Below are positions 24,738 to 33,581 of a stretch of 64,000 bases of DNA, in pieces (the first letter of the stretch is position 1; each line of letters starts with the position of its first letter). The position numbers and the translations under genes were made by a program. Source of the stretch: Winogradskyella ludwigii (lineage in GTDB: Bacteria > Bacteroidota > Bacteroidia > Flavobacteriales > Flavobacteriaceae); contig NZ_JABFDF010000004.1 in NCBI RefSeq assembly GCF_013403985.1, positions 186,001-250,000 of the forward strand, read 5' to 3'. The notes under the pieces were generated by a model. The model searched no databases. It saw nothing but the letters and a program-made list of their open reading frames with translations, and was not told the origin of the DNA.

Positions 24738-27700
24738 TTACAATTTCTGACGATTATCTTCAGAATTTCTATCAATTAACTTATTGTAAGGGTCTACACC
24801 AACTTCAGTCGGTTTCTCATCTACAATAATTGATATTTTATTGTCAATAGCCGTAATTTTATGCTTCTTAAGATAGAGTTGCTCTTCTTTCATTTTTCCA
24901 TCGACATCATTTTCTGTAAAAATGCCGATATCAATATAATCTTTAAGTTGAAGCGATAAAACAGGTTTCGTTTTTCCTTCTGGTAAATATGAAATTGAAT
25001 CTCTTTCTGTTTCAGAAAACAATTGTTTTCCTTTTTCGTCATTTCTGTATTTACTCACTTGAAACTCTATATCTACTTTGTACTTGCCGTTTTCTAATTT
25101 GGTAGATGTTGTGTTTGTAATACGGTTGTCATAAACCGTAATGGTTTCAAACATATCTTTAATAACATATTGTAAACTATCTGGAGTCACCGCTTTTATA
25201 TGATTTACCATATCTATAGACGTGGTATAAGGTGGTTCTTGAAACTTCACTTTTTCTACATAGGTTTTTAAAGCTCCATTTAAGACATCTTCTCCAATAT
25301 AATCACTCAATGCATAGAATACTAAAGAGCCTTTTTGATAGCGAATATAGCCTTGTCCATCATTATACATTAATGGTTTTTCACGCTTACGTTCAAACGT
25401 TCTTCTCAATAAATAATCATCTAAAGATTTCTTTAAAAACTTACGCATTTGAGGTTTTCCTAATTCTTTTTCGAGAACCTTTAATGCTACATATTCCGAC
25501 AAACTTTCAGACAACATAGTGGCTCCTAAAACATCAGCTCCAATGACTTGGTGTGCCCACCATTGATGTGCAACCTCATGTACTGTAATCGCGTATGTAT
25601 AATCTATTCCTCCGTCTTCACTATCATCTACTTCCGCAATAAAACCAGTATCTCCACCAAATGGAATGGTGTTTGGAAAAGACTGAGCAAAACCTCCACT
25701 TGGAAATTCTACAATACGTAATTGTCTATGTTGATATGGACTAAAATTCTCGCTGTTATATGCTAACGAGGCTTTCATACCATCCATCATTCTATCCAGA
25801 TTATATTCATGACCTTTATGATAGTAAATTTCTAGACTAACGTCCTTCCACTTATCCTTTTTCACTTCATACTTTGCGGAATTGAAGGCGTAAAAATTCA
25901 AGATTTTACTATCCATTTTATAATTAAAATAGCGTCTACCATCTTTTACCCATTCCTTTTGAAGATAACCTGGTGCAATTGCAATTTGATCTTCACTTGT
26001 ACTTACAGTCGCTTCAAAATCGATCCAATCACTATCCTTAGCAATATAGGTGTTTCCTAATGCTGTGGAATCTGATGGATGTGGTTTTAACTTATTCGGT
26101 GGTAAATCGTATTTTTCACGGGTTTTATCATCCGTAAGCTCACCTCCGTTATATCCTAAACTAGGAAACAATTGCATATTATTAATAAATGTTCCGTTTT
26201 CGATAATAGGTGAATTAGAAACCAAAAACGAATTTGGTTTGTTTTTAACCGTGAAGTTTAACGTCATGGAGTCACCTGGCATCAATGGTTGTTTCAACCT
26301 ATAAATATCAAAATTGTATATTGTATCTTCTGAAACCAAGGTGTTTTCACGACTAAATTTAAACGTACTTGGATAATCATTATGATTTAAGAAAATACTA
26401 TCAATAGCGGTATCTGTTTTATTAATCATGGCATACTCACCAGACGATTCAAAATTACGATCGTCAATAAACAGATCCATATTTACATTTACGGCAACAA
26501 TACGTGGTTGTGCATAGTCTTCATATTTCTTATATGTTTTTTCCCATTTAACCCTCATTTCTTCACGTTCCTTAGAAGAATAACGGTCATTATTAATATT
26601 TGTCGCTTGATAAATGGTATAACCCGTGGTTAGGAATCCAACTAAAAGCACCACAAATGAAATTGCCATGGGTGTATTAAAACGTTCAATAGCAATCTTT
26701 ATACGTTCTTTAAATGAATGCGGTAAACCACGAACCCAAAATAACGCGGCAACAAGCATTAAAACTAAGCCACCAAGTACCCAATATAATTTATAAGTTA
26801 AATAATTGGATAAGGAATCCCCGTAACCATTCATATCATTGAACCCAAACCCAGGTCCTTCGTTATATTTAAATACCGCTTGTTCTACACCTGCCAAACT
26901 TAAAAATGGGATGGCTATAGAAATCACTAAAAGCACAAACAAACCTAGATATGGATTTCTAATTAATGTTTGAATTGATAATGCTAAGAAGGCCCAAATC
27001 ACATAATTAATTAGTTTTAAACCGAACAGTTCTTTAACATATAAACCAATTTCAATATCAAAATACCCTTTGTACAATTGAAACAAAACACCTGCTATCA
27101 TAATCACCGTAAGCAATAACACTTGCATTTTAATTATGGCAATAAACTTAGATAAAAACAGCGACCAATTTGGTATTGGTGTCACGTCCTCTAAAGCATT
27201 AATGTTGGCTATTTTACTTCTGTTCACCAACATACCTGCATATAAAAACGTACAAATATTAATGGCAAACACAAATGCACTACCACCTCGTAACATTAAC
27301 CAAGTTCTAGGATACGTTGTTGTTCCGTATGGATTACCTACGTCTGCTAAAGCAATTAAGACAACTATTAATCCGACTAAAACAATACTAATAAAAGGCC
27401 AACTTTTAACGATATATTTAAACTCTACATTAGATATTTTCCAAGTCGCTTTTAAATTCTGAACAAAAGAATAATCATTAACCACCTTAGGCAAGTTAAT
27501 TTTTGTAATGCCTCCAAAATTTCGTTTTATAGAACGTTCTCCTTTTACTTTTTTGAAAAGAGAAAATGACATCGCATTTTGACTGAATGTAAAAAACTTA
27601 TAAACCAAACCAAATACTAAACTCGCAACACCTAACCAAAGTAACCGATTATATAAGATAACCTCTTTAATAGGAATGTGCATTTCGTTTTGCTCGTAAA

Positions 27701-28385
27701 CCGTCCAATAACGCGTATAATAATCTGAAGCAGATGCTCCAAAAGGATCTAATAAGGCTGCCAAGTAACGACTATCTGGATCAGACAATAAACTTTCTGT
27801 GACACCTTGAACAAACAATAACAGTATCACAGTTATAAATCCTGCGGCAATGTTTCTTGTAAAAGTGACTACTGCAAAAACAATTGCACCAAATAGTAAA
27901 ATATTAGGCAGAATAAAAAGCCAATATGAATTGAAATAAGATGTAATATCAAAAGCTATAACCAAGTCTGAATTAGTGCCTGGTAACCTAAAACCAATAA
28001 ACATACCAATTCCTATCATCATTACAATAAGCGTAACAATAGTAATGGCACTAAAAAATTTAGCAAATAAATAATTCGCTTTTGTAAACGGATAAGAATA
28101 TAAAATGGAATGCATTTCACTTTTAAAATCCCGATTTATAGAGGCACCAATTATAGATGGAAATAAAAAGAAAATTAAAATTGTTAAACCATTGAAGAGG
28201 CCATTCACTCCAATTGGTGAATTCACAATCCTTGAAGACCCTGTTGTAGCAGTAATGCTATCGAATATTCCTGCTGTTGTTGCTGCCATAAACAGTGACA
28301 GCATAAAGAAAATAGCCATATAAATATAAGTAGCCGGTCGTTTTAACCAGTACTTTAATTCGTGAAAAAATATTGTAGAAAACAT
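24738..28385 (-). CDS. ABC-2 type permease fused to M1 family aminopeptidase
   Basis: A 1215-residue fusion. Residues about 1-600 contain two sets of membrane helices of an ABC-2-type permease (FFHELKYWLKRPATY at the start, then YSYPFTKANYLFAKF). Residues about 620-1200 are a zinc M1 aminopeptidase: HEVAHQWW is the HExxH site and the third ligand Glu lies about 20 residues later in MLSESLSEY. This fusion is known in Bacteroidota, where the transporter half pairs with a separate ATPase, here the gene just upstream on the same transcript. The peptidase half should face the periplasm. The transported substrate is unknown. A terminator follows. Confidence 0.9.
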   Translation of the reverse strand: MFSTIFFHELKYWLKRPATYIYMAIFFMLSLFMAATTAGIFDSITATTGSSRIVNSPIGVNGLFNGLTILIFFLFPSIIGASINRDFKSEMHSILYSYPFTKANYLFAKFFSAITIVTLIVMMIGIGMFIGFRLPGTNSDLVIAFDITSYFNSYWLFILPNILLFGAIVFAVVTFTRNIAAGFITVILLLFVQGVTESLLSDPDSRYLAALLDPFGASASDYYTRYWTVYEQNEMHIPIKEVILYNRLLWLGVASLVFGLVYKFFTFSQNAMSFSLFKKVKGERSIKRNFGGITKINLPKVVNDYSFVQNLKATWKISNVEFKYIVKSWPFISIVLVGLIVVLIALADVGNPYGTTTYPRTWLMLRGGSAFVFAINICTFLYAGMLVNRSKIANINALEDVTPIPNWSLFLSKFIAIIKMQVLLLTVIMIAGVLFQLYKGYFDIEIGLYVKELFGLKLINYVIWAFLALSIQTLIRNPYLGLFVLLVISIAIPFLSLAGVEQAVFKYNEGPGFGFNDMNGYGDSLSNYLTYKLYWVLGGLVLMLVAALFWVRGLPHSFKERIKIAIERFNTPMAISFVVLLVGFLTTGYTIYQATNINNDRYSSKEREEMRVKWEKTYKKYEDYAQPRIVAVNVNMDLFIDDRNFESSGEYAMINKTDTAIDSIFLNHNDYPSTFKFSRENTLVSEDTIYNFDIYRLKQPLMPGDSMTLNFTVKNKPNSFLVSNSPIIENGTFINNMQLFPSLGYNGGELTDDKTREKYDLPPNKLKPHPSDSTALGNTYIAKDSDWIDFEATVSTSEDQIAIAPGYLQKEWVKDGRRYFNYKMDSKILNFYAFNSAKYEVKKDKWKDVSLEIYYHKGHEYNLDRMMDGMKASLAYNSENFSPYQHRQLRIVEFPSGGFAQSFPNTIPFGGDTGFIAEVDDSEDGGIDYTYAITVHEVAHQWWAHQVIGADVLGATMLSESLSEYVALKVLEKELGKPQMRKFLKKSLDDYLLRRTFERKREKPLMYNDGQGYIRYQKGSLVFYALSDYIGEDVLNGALKTYVEKVKFQEPPYTTSIDMVNHIKAVTPDSLQYVIKDMFETITVYDNRITNTTSTKLENGKYKVDIEFQVSKYRNDEKGKQLFSETERDSISYLPEGKTKPVLSLQLKDYIDIGIFTENDVDGKMKEEQLYLKKHKITAIDNKISIIVDEKPTEVGVDPYNKLIDRNSEDNRQKL

Positions 28386-28422
28386 AGATGTACTTTTTTA
28401 AAAATTCAAGATTAATACCAAT

Positions 28423-29313
28423 TTAAACCGCACTTACGGGTTCGTCTTGTTTTAGTGCTATAAAGTACACATCGTCGAGCTGTGGCTCAACAGATTTGAA
28501 ATCGTCACTTGGTTGCTCATCACTAAACACACGGATATTAAGTGAATTATCTTCGTTATAATTTGAAGACAATAAATTGTATTGTGCTTCATGTGCTTCT
28601 AAATCGTCTCTGTCTACCACCTTAGTCCAAATACGACCTATTAATTCTTTTCTTGCTTCACTTGGAGTTGCTTGTTTTAATATACGACCACCATTTAAAA
28701 TCGCCATATCGTTACAAAGTTCCTTAACATCTTCAACAATATGCGTAGAAAAAATCACCGTACAATTAGTACCAACTTCTCGCAATACATTTAGAAAACG
28801 ATGACGTTCTGCAGGATCTAAACCAGCTGTTGGCTCATCTACAATAATTAATTTCGGATTATTTAACAACAATTGTGCAATACCAAAACGTTGTTTCATT
28901 CCTCCTGAATAACCTGCAACATATTTTTTACGCATGTCATACAGGTTCGTAATATCTAACACCTCTTTGACTAAAGCTTGTCTATCTGTTTTTGAACTAA
29001 TGCCTTTTAAAGTCGCAAAATAGTCTAGTAAATCTTCTGCAGACATTTTAGGATACACACCAAACGATTGTGGTAAATAACCTAATATTTTACGTAAAGC
29101 CATTTTATCTTCTAAAACATTGATATCACCAAACATAATAGATCCAGAATCTGGACTCTGTAATGTTGCAATGGTTCGCATTAAAGAGGATTTACCAGCA
29201 CCATTTGGTCCTAAAAGTCCAAACATTCCTGTTCCAATTTCAAGATTAAGATTATCAATGGCCTTTACTCCATTTTTATATGTTTTAGTAAGGTTAGATA
29301 TAACGAGCTTCAT
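28423..29313 (-). CDS. ABC transporter ATP-binding protein
   Basis: The ORF runs from 29388, but Met 29313 (KLVISNLTKTYKNG) is the normal family start, giving 296 residues; the extra 25 residues have no family match. Walker A is GPNGAGKSS, the signature is YSGGMKQRFG, and Walker B is LIIVDEPTAGLDP followed by the ERHRFLNVLRE region and the switch His of STHIVEDV. It is the ATPase partner of the downstream permease-M1 fusion, 37 bases away on the same strand. Together they form an ABC-2-type exporter of unknown cargo. Confidence 0.9.
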   Translation of the reverse strand: MKLVISNLTKTYKNGVKAIDNLNLEIGTGMFGLLGPNGAGKSSLMRTIATLQSPDSGSIMFGDINVLEDKMALRKILGYLPQSFGVYPKMSAEDLLDYFATLKGISSKTDRQALVKEVLDITNLYDMRKKYVAGYSGGMKQRFGIAQLLLNNPKLIIVDEPTAGLDPAERHRFLNVLREVGTNCTVIFSTHIVEDVKELCNDMAILNGGRILKQATPSEARKELIGRIWTKVVDRDDLEAHEAQYNLLSSNYNEDNSLNIRVFSDEQPSDDFKSVEPQLDDVYFIALKQDEPVSAV

Positions 29314-29445
29314 GATTTTGAATTTAAGTTTATGGTTAGTTGATGGATTAGTATAAAAATAGTTCAATTTGTTACAAAAAAAATTCAAAAGCTATTAAAA
29401 GCTTAGCAAATCCTTTTATTTTTACAGAAACTCAAAATAAGTATT

Positions 29446-30534
29446 ATGGCTTCAAAAAGCATTCTTAATAAAAAATCAATAGATTTCTTAGAAAAATATT
29501 TAAATAACGCCTCTCCTACTGGTTACGAATGGGAAGGACAGAAAATCTGGATGGATTATTTAAAACCATACGTAGATGAATTTATAACAGATACTTACGG
29601 ATCTGCAGTTGCCGTAATTAACCCTGAAGCAAAATATAGAGTTGTTATTGAAGGACATGCCGATGAAATTTCTTGGTATGTGAATTATATTTCGGATAAT
29701 GGGTTAATATATGTGATTAGAAATGGTGGAAGTGATCATCAAATTGCTCCAAGTAAAATTGTAAATATCCATACTAAAAATGGTATCGTTAAAGGTGTCT
29801 TTGGTTGGCCAGCAATTCATACCAGAAGTAAAGCCAAAGAACAAGCTCCAAAGCCAGACAATATAACTATTGATATTGGGGCAAAAGACAAAGAGGAGGT
29901 TGAAAAAATGGGCGTACACGTAGGCTGTGTTATTACCTATCCAGATGAATTTCATATTCTAAACAAAGACAAATTTGTGTGTCGTGCTTTAGACAACAGA
30001 ATGGGTGGTTTTATGATTGCTGAAGTAGCGCGTTTATTGAAAGAAAACAAGAAAACATTGCCATTCGGACTTTATATTACCAATTCTGTACAAGAAGAAA
30101 TAGGTTTACGTGGTGCTGAAATGATTACACAAACTATTAAGCCAAATGTGGCTATTGTTACAGATGTAACTCACGATACAACCACTCCAATGATTGAGCA
30201 GAAAACACAAGGTTATGCTGAAATCGGAAAAGGTCCAGTTATCGCTTACGCTCCAGCTGTACAACAAAAATTAAGAGATTTAATTACAGATACTGCTGAA
30301 GCAAATAAAATACCGTTTCAACGTGCTGCACTTTCTAGAGCTACAGGAACTGATACTGATGCTTTTGCTTACAGTAATGGTGGTGTCGCTTCTGCCTTGA
30401 TTTCTTTACCATTGCGTTACATGCATACGACAGTAGAAATGGTGCATAGAGATGATGTGGAAAATGTGATTAAATTAATTTATGAAACATTATTAAAAAT
30501 AGAAGACGGAGAAACTTTTAGTTACTTCAAATAA
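29446..30534 (+). CDS. M42 family metallopeptidase
   Basis: A 362-residue cytosolic peptidase of the M42 family (glutamyl/deblocking aminopeptidase or the endoglucanase-like CelM group). EGHADEISW gives the first metal-binding His-x-Asp, RALDNRMGG the bridging Asp, VQEEIGLRGA the catalytic and metal Glu pair, TDVTHDT an additional Asp ligand, and LPLRYMHTTVEMVH the last His. It releases N-terminal residues from short peptides, and the family forms large tetrahedral dodecamers. The gene is divergent from the ABC operon and ends before a terminator. Confidence 0.9.
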   Translation: MASKSILNKKSIDFLEKYLNNASPTGYEWEGQKIWMDYLKPYVDEFITDTYGSAVAVINPEAKYRVVIEGHADEISWYVNYISDNGLIYVIRNGGSDHQIAPSKIVNIHTKNGIVKGVFGWPAIHTRSKAKEQAPKPDNITIDIGAKDKEEVEKMGVHVGCVITYPDEFHILNKDKFVCRALDNRMGGFMIAEVARLLKENKKTLPFGLYITNSVQEEIGLRGAEMITQTIKPNVAIVTDVTHDTTTPMIEQKTQGYAEIGKGPVIAYAPAVQQKLRDLITDTAEANKIPFQRAALSRATGTDTDAFAYSNGGVASALISLPLRYMHTTVEMVHRDDVENVIKLIYETLLKIEDGETFSYFK

Positions 30535-30569
30535 ATCGCTAAGCTAGATTTGGTAAAACAATAATTTTA

Positions 30570-30604
30570 AAGACCTCAAAGATTTCTAAAACCTTTGAGG
30601 TCTT
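30570..30604 (+). terminator. Rho-independent terminator between the M42 and NUDIX genes
   Basis: AAGACCTCAAAG and CTTTGAGGTCTT form a 12-bp stem around an 11-base loop. It ends only 9 bases before the NUDIX start, so it could also attenuate read-through into that gene. Confidence 0.7.
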
Positions 30605-30613
30605 CTTACAACT

Positions 30614-31174
30614 ATGGACGAACTACTAGATATTGTTACAAAGCAAGGTCAACCAACAGGAAAAACAGCTTTAAAATCTGAAGCACATGCCAAAGGTTTG
30701 TACCATAACACCATTCATTTATGGTTATATACATCTAGAGGCGAAATTCTTTTACAACAACGCTCTCACAAAAAAATCATTTTCCCTTTACTTTGGGATG
30801 TTTCTGTTGCAGGACACATTGATGCAGGTGAAACTTTTATTGAAGCCGCTTTACGTGAAACGGAAGAAGAAATCGGTTTGAAATTAGCACCTAATAATCT
30901 TCAACATATCGGAACTTTTCTTCATGAAACGAGTTATGCTGATGGTAAGATTCAGGATAATGAATTTCATCAGGTTTATATTGCGAAATTGAATGTTTCG
31001 CTGAATGCATTAGTGAAACAAGAATCAGAAGTTGAAGCACTCAAATTAGTGACGCTTGAAGACTTTGAAGATCTATTAAAAAACAGTAAAACCAACATGC
31101 ATTTTGTGGCCAGTAATTATGACTATTATCTTAAAGTACATAAGGCCATAAAGAACAAATTACTTAAGCTGTAA
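30614..31174 (+). CDS. NUDIX hydrolase
   Basis: A 186-residue protein with a full NUDIX box, GHIDAGETFIEAALRETEEEIG, near residues 66-87, where the REXXEE Glu residues bind metal. The N-terminal HNTIHLWLYTSRGEILLQQRS and WDVSVAGHIDAG resemble the isopentenyl-diphosphate isomerase-like NUDIX group. The enzyme hydrolyses a nucleoside diphosphate linked to another moiety, or isomerises IPP; the NUDIX box alone does not decide. A terminator follows. Confidence 0.85.
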   Translation: MDELLDIVTKQGQPTGKTALKSEAHAKGLYHNTIHLWLYTSRGEILLQQRSHKKIIFPLLWDVSVAGHIDAGETFIEAALRETEEEIGLKLAPNNLQHIGTFLHETSYADGKIQDNEFHQVYIAKLNVSLNALVKQESEVEALKLVTLEDFEDLLKNSKTNMHFVASNYDYYLKVHKAIKNKLLKL

Positions 31175-31196
31175 TAATTAATAATCCTATTAAAAT

Positions 31197-31226
31197 AAAA
31201 ACCCCAACCTATTCGGTTGGGGTTTT
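31197..31226 (+). terminator. Rho-independent terminator after the NUDIX gene
   Basis: AAAACCCCAACC and GGTTGGGGTTTT form a perfect 12-bp stem around TATTC or similar. A second perfect inverted repeat, ATTAATCAAA-T-TTTGATTAAT, follows at 31250-31270. Confidence 0.85.
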
Positions 31227-31396
31227 ATCAGCTAGTCACGGCTGAAACCATTAATCAAATTTTGATTAATAAATAGCGATCCCTACATCCTATTTTGTGG
31301 CTTCAAATCGCAAATATGTTAAAAAATCTAAAATTAAATTTTCATTTAAGAAAATCTCCCTTACTAATAACAGCTTCAAAAGTAAAACTGAAACAG

Positions 31397-32335
31397 TCAA
31401 AATGTGTCCGTTTCAATATTTATAATATTTAGTTGTTGATATGTTTTAAAGGCTTTATGAATTTCATTCTTAATCTCCTCTCTTACAAATTTGGGTTGTA
31501 ATACTTCTACAAAACTTCCATATTTTAAAATTTGTTGACGCAACTCAAAATTATAGCTCACAAATAAATTGATAGTATAAAATCCATCTAAGACGTTTTC
31601 TAAATCCTCTTTTTGTGAATGATGCAATTTTAATGATTCTAAATAAGGTTTCTGACTATTATGAAAACGTAAAACGATTGTCCTTGGTTCATAATCACTA
31701 AAATTTAAGCCAACAGTTGAATATAGCTTTTCACTCGCTTCTTTCGTTTTATTTTTAAAAGATTTGTTAGTTAAAACTTTTAAATTCTCTATACGATCCA
31801 ATCCAAAGACTCTAAATCCAGCAGAAGTCTCTCCTACAATATACCACCTGTTTTCATATTCTTTCAGCAAATGAGGTTTGATCATATGGGATTTTGATAT
31901 TTCCCTTTCTGTGTGATAAAAACTGGTATGCTGAAAACTAATTTCCTTTCTCTTATCTATGGCTTTTAAGATGATATCAAAATACTGAAAATTTTTCACC
32001 AAACTAGTGTCATCTAAAGCTAAATATTTATGAGTTTTATTATCTAAAGAAATGACCTTATTCAGCACATTAGAAAATGCAATTCGTTTAAACAGATTAG
32101 TGAGTAATGTAAATTCTTCAATATCGTCGAGGTCTAATTTATAGCCTTTTGTTTTATCGTTGTATATTTTAAATCCAATTTTCACTAAAAAACTAAAGTC
32201 TCTATTTAATGTAGACGTCGAAAAATCTAAACCTTCTTTTTGTTGAGCTACTTCTATTTGATGGGAGGTCACCAAATCTTCATTATTTTTTAAAAGGTCT
32301 AGAAAAATTATAAACCGTCTAATATCATTACTCAT
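31397..32335 (-). CDS. WYL-domain transcriptional regulator (WYL1)
   Basis: A 312-residue regulator with an N-terminal winged helix-turn-helix (ASTLNRDF-type pattern in TSTLNRDFSFLVKIGFKIYND near 38-58) and a WYL domain (residues about 140-200: ISFQHTSFY, IKPHLLKEYENRWYIVGE, FRVFGLDRIENL). WYL proteins are nucleic-acid or nucleotide-sensing regulators that commonly control phage-defence and stress genes. A perfect 19-bp palindrome lies 20 bases upstream of its start. It is divergent from two small membrane-peptide genes. Its 3' end overlaps the 19-bp repeat at 31398-31416, whose second copy is at 36994-37012. Confidence 0.85.
   Translation of the reverse strand: MSNDIRRFIIFLDLLKNNEDLVTSHQIEVAQQKEGLDFSTSTLNRDFSFLVKIGFKIYNDKTKGYKLDLDDIEEFTLLTNLFKRIAFSNVLNKVISLDNKTHKYLALDDTSLVKNFQYFDIILKAIDKRKEISFQHTSFYHTEREISKSHMIKPHLLKEYENRWYIVGETSAGFRVFGLDRIENLKVLTNKSFKNKTKEASEKLYSTVGLNFSDYEPRTIVLRFHNSQKPYLESLKLHHSQKEDLENVLDGFYTINLFVSYNFELRQQILKYGSFVEVLQPKFVREEIKNEIHKAFKTYQQLNIINIETDTF
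31398..31416. repeat. 19-bp direct repeat, left copy
   Basis: CAAAATGTGTCCGTTTCAA, identical to 36994-37012. It covers the last codons of the WYL1 gene. By chance alone a 19-bp exact match in 64 kb is unlikely. Confidence 0.75.
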
Positions 32336-32355
32336 AAATTGTGTATCTATTTTAC

Positions 32356-32374
32356 TTTCCCGTTATACGGGAAA
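32356..32374. promoter_or_regulatory. Perfect palindromic operator between WYL1 and small peptide genes
   Basis: TTTCCCGTTATACGGGAAA is a perfect 8-3-8 inverted repeat, GC-richer than its surroundings. It sits in the 82-bp divergent intergenic region 20 bases before WYL1 and 43 bases before the first peptide gene, a natural WYL1 binding site. Confidence 0.7.
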
Positions 32375-32417
32375 ACTACGAATTAAATTTGTTTTAAATT
32401 TTAAAAACAATAGTATT

Positions 32418-32588
32418 ATGGATTTACAAAAATCACAATTAGATCAATTAAATCATTTATTCAAAAGCTGTGAAACCATTTCAAGTGACATAGCTGATAT
32501 TTCTGGAGAAGACAAAACCACTGTAACACTTCTTACGGTAGGTTTAATTTTAGCCATCACAGGATTCTTACGGTCTGTGAATTCTTAA
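32418..32588 (+). CDS. 56-residue membrane peptide 1
   Basis: A small ORF, ATG at 32418 and TAA at 32586-32588, encoding 56 residues: an amphipathic N-terminal half (MDLQKSQLDQLNHLFKS), an acidic middle (ISGEDKT) and a hydrophobic C-terminal segment (TLLTVGLILAITGFLRSV) long enough for one membrane helix. No family is recognised. It is preceded by a poly-A/T region and the palindrome at 32356-32374, and followed after 61 bases by another gene of exactly the same length. Tandem small hydrophobic peptides suggest a toxin, bacteriocin or membrane-active effector, but this is inference. Confidence 0.6.
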   Translation: MDLQKSQLDQLNHLFKSCETISSDIADISGEDKTTVTLLTVGLILAITGFLRSVNS

Positions 32589-32649
32589 ACTTATAATTAG
32601 TATAAGCCAATTAAAAAAATCAAGTTAACATTTTTAAAATCTAATATTT

Positions 32650-32820
32650 ATGAAAGATGAAAAAACAACTGAAACTGGAATAGTAGCAACCATTGGTGCT
32701 GCAGGTGCTGGAGTTGGAGCTCTGATTGCTGTTTCTGCCGGAATTGCTTTTGCAATACCCATTGCTGTTGGTGCAGGTGTGGCTTGCATTGGCTATGCAA
32801 TTGCTAAAACGGAAGCTTAA
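32650..32820 (+). CDS. 56-residue Gly/Ala-rich membrane peptide 2
   Basis: ATG at 32650 to TAA at 32820, 56 residues. After a charged start (MKDEKTTET), residues about 10-50 are nearly all Gly, Ala, Val and Ile (IGAAGAGVGALIAVSAGI, then FAIPIAVGAGVACIGYAI) with one Pro, giving one long or two short membrane helices. Glycine-zipper-like GxxxG spacing resembles class II bacteriocins and some holins or pore-forming peptides. A terminator follows at 32828-32860. It likely shares a transcript with peptide 1, under control of the palindrome upstream. Confidence 0.6.
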   Translation: MKDEKTTETGIVATIGAAGAGVGALIAVSAGIAFAIPIAVGAGVACIGYAIAKTEA

Positions 32821-32827
32821 GTTTAAT

Positions 32828-32860
32828 AACCTCGAAGTTAATAACTTTGGGGTTTTGTTT
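32828..32860 (+). terminator. Rho-independent terminator after peptide 2
   Basis: AACCTCGAAGTT pairs with AACTTTGGGGTT (one mismatch, one G-T) around TAATA-type loop, then TTTTGTTTTT. It runs into the 3' end of the convergent OmpA-like gene. Confidence 0.6.
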
Positions 32861-33571
32861 TTAAGTTTTACTTCCCTTATATATTGTAATATAAACTCTC
32901 CGATTTTCAGCTCTACTTTGCTCAAGATCACCAGTATTAACGAACTGATCTTTTCCATAAGATTTAGTTTCAATTTGCTTGCTGTTTATATTTTTCGAAT
33001 TTAAATAATCTTTTATTACTTGAGCTCTATTAATAGAGAGTATTAAATTATATCGATCAGTTCCTAAATCACAAGTATAGCCTTCGAGTAATAAGGTATA
33101 ATCATCCCCTAATTCTATGAACTGTTTAGCAAAATGAGTCAAGAATAAACCATCAGATTCTGATATCTCAGTTTCATTTTTATCGAATAAAACTTGAATT
33201 TTTGAAGGAATGCCATTGTTATCTTCTGAAAAACGTTTGAAGGCTGTCAAATTATCCACAGCTTCTCCTAGGCTAACAATCTGTTTAATTACTGTTGCTT
33301 CATTTGATTTTAAAATGACATTATCTATCTCCATAGTGTCATTATCAACCACACCTTCAAAAGTGGCGTCTGGAGTGATTTTTTGATTATAAAAGTAAAA
33401 GGATCCAGAGGCTATTAACAATACAAGGCCAAGTATTACCCCTATAACCAATTGCTTATTCTTTTTGACTTTTTCCTTACATTCTACACAAATTTTCTCA
33501 TCAACAATACTTGATTCAAATGATTGTTTACATTTAAAACATTGCTGTTGTTCGCTTGTACTATTTTTCAT
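32861..33571 (-). CDS. Zinc-ribbon/OmpA-like domain membrane protein
   Basis: The frame opens at 33619, but that start would overlap the upstream gene; Met 33571 begins 10 bases after it and is preferred (236 residues). Residues about 8-36 hold two CxxC pairs (CFKCKQ, CVECKE), a zinc ribbon normally found in cytosolic proteins. A single membrane helix follows (about 42-62, LVIGVILGLVLLIASGSFYF). The C-terminal ~110 residues are OmpA-like: LLLEGYTCDLGTDRYNLILSINRAQVIKDYL and SRAENRRVYITI, which bind peptidoglycan in this family. The zinc ribbon faces the cytosol and OmpA the periplasm. It is the third gene of the toxin operon; its role is unknown. Confidence 0.8.
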   Translation of the reverse strand: MKNSTSEQQQCFKCKQSFESSIVDEKICVECKEKVKKNKQLVIGVILGLVLLIASGSFYFYNQKITPDATFEGVVDNDTMEIDNVILKSNEATVIKQIVSLGEAVDNLTAFKRFSEDNNGIPSKIQVLFDKNETEISESDGLFLTHFAKQFIELGDDYTLLLEGYTCDLGTDRYNLILSINRAQVIKDYLNSKNINSKQIETKSYGKDQFVNTGDLEQSRAENRRVYITIYKGSKT

Positions 33572-33581
33572 ACTCTTTAAT

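Noticed and set aside
24738..28385. Long ORFs on the + strand opposite the permease-peptidase fusion (for example 25232-25519 and 27136-27462)
   Set aside because: They lie fully inside a well-supported minus-strand gene, lack family features and look like antisense shadows.
28423..29388. Longer start (29388) of the ABC ATPase
   Set aside because: The 25 extra residues lack homology features, whereas Met 29313 begins a standard ABC N-terminus.
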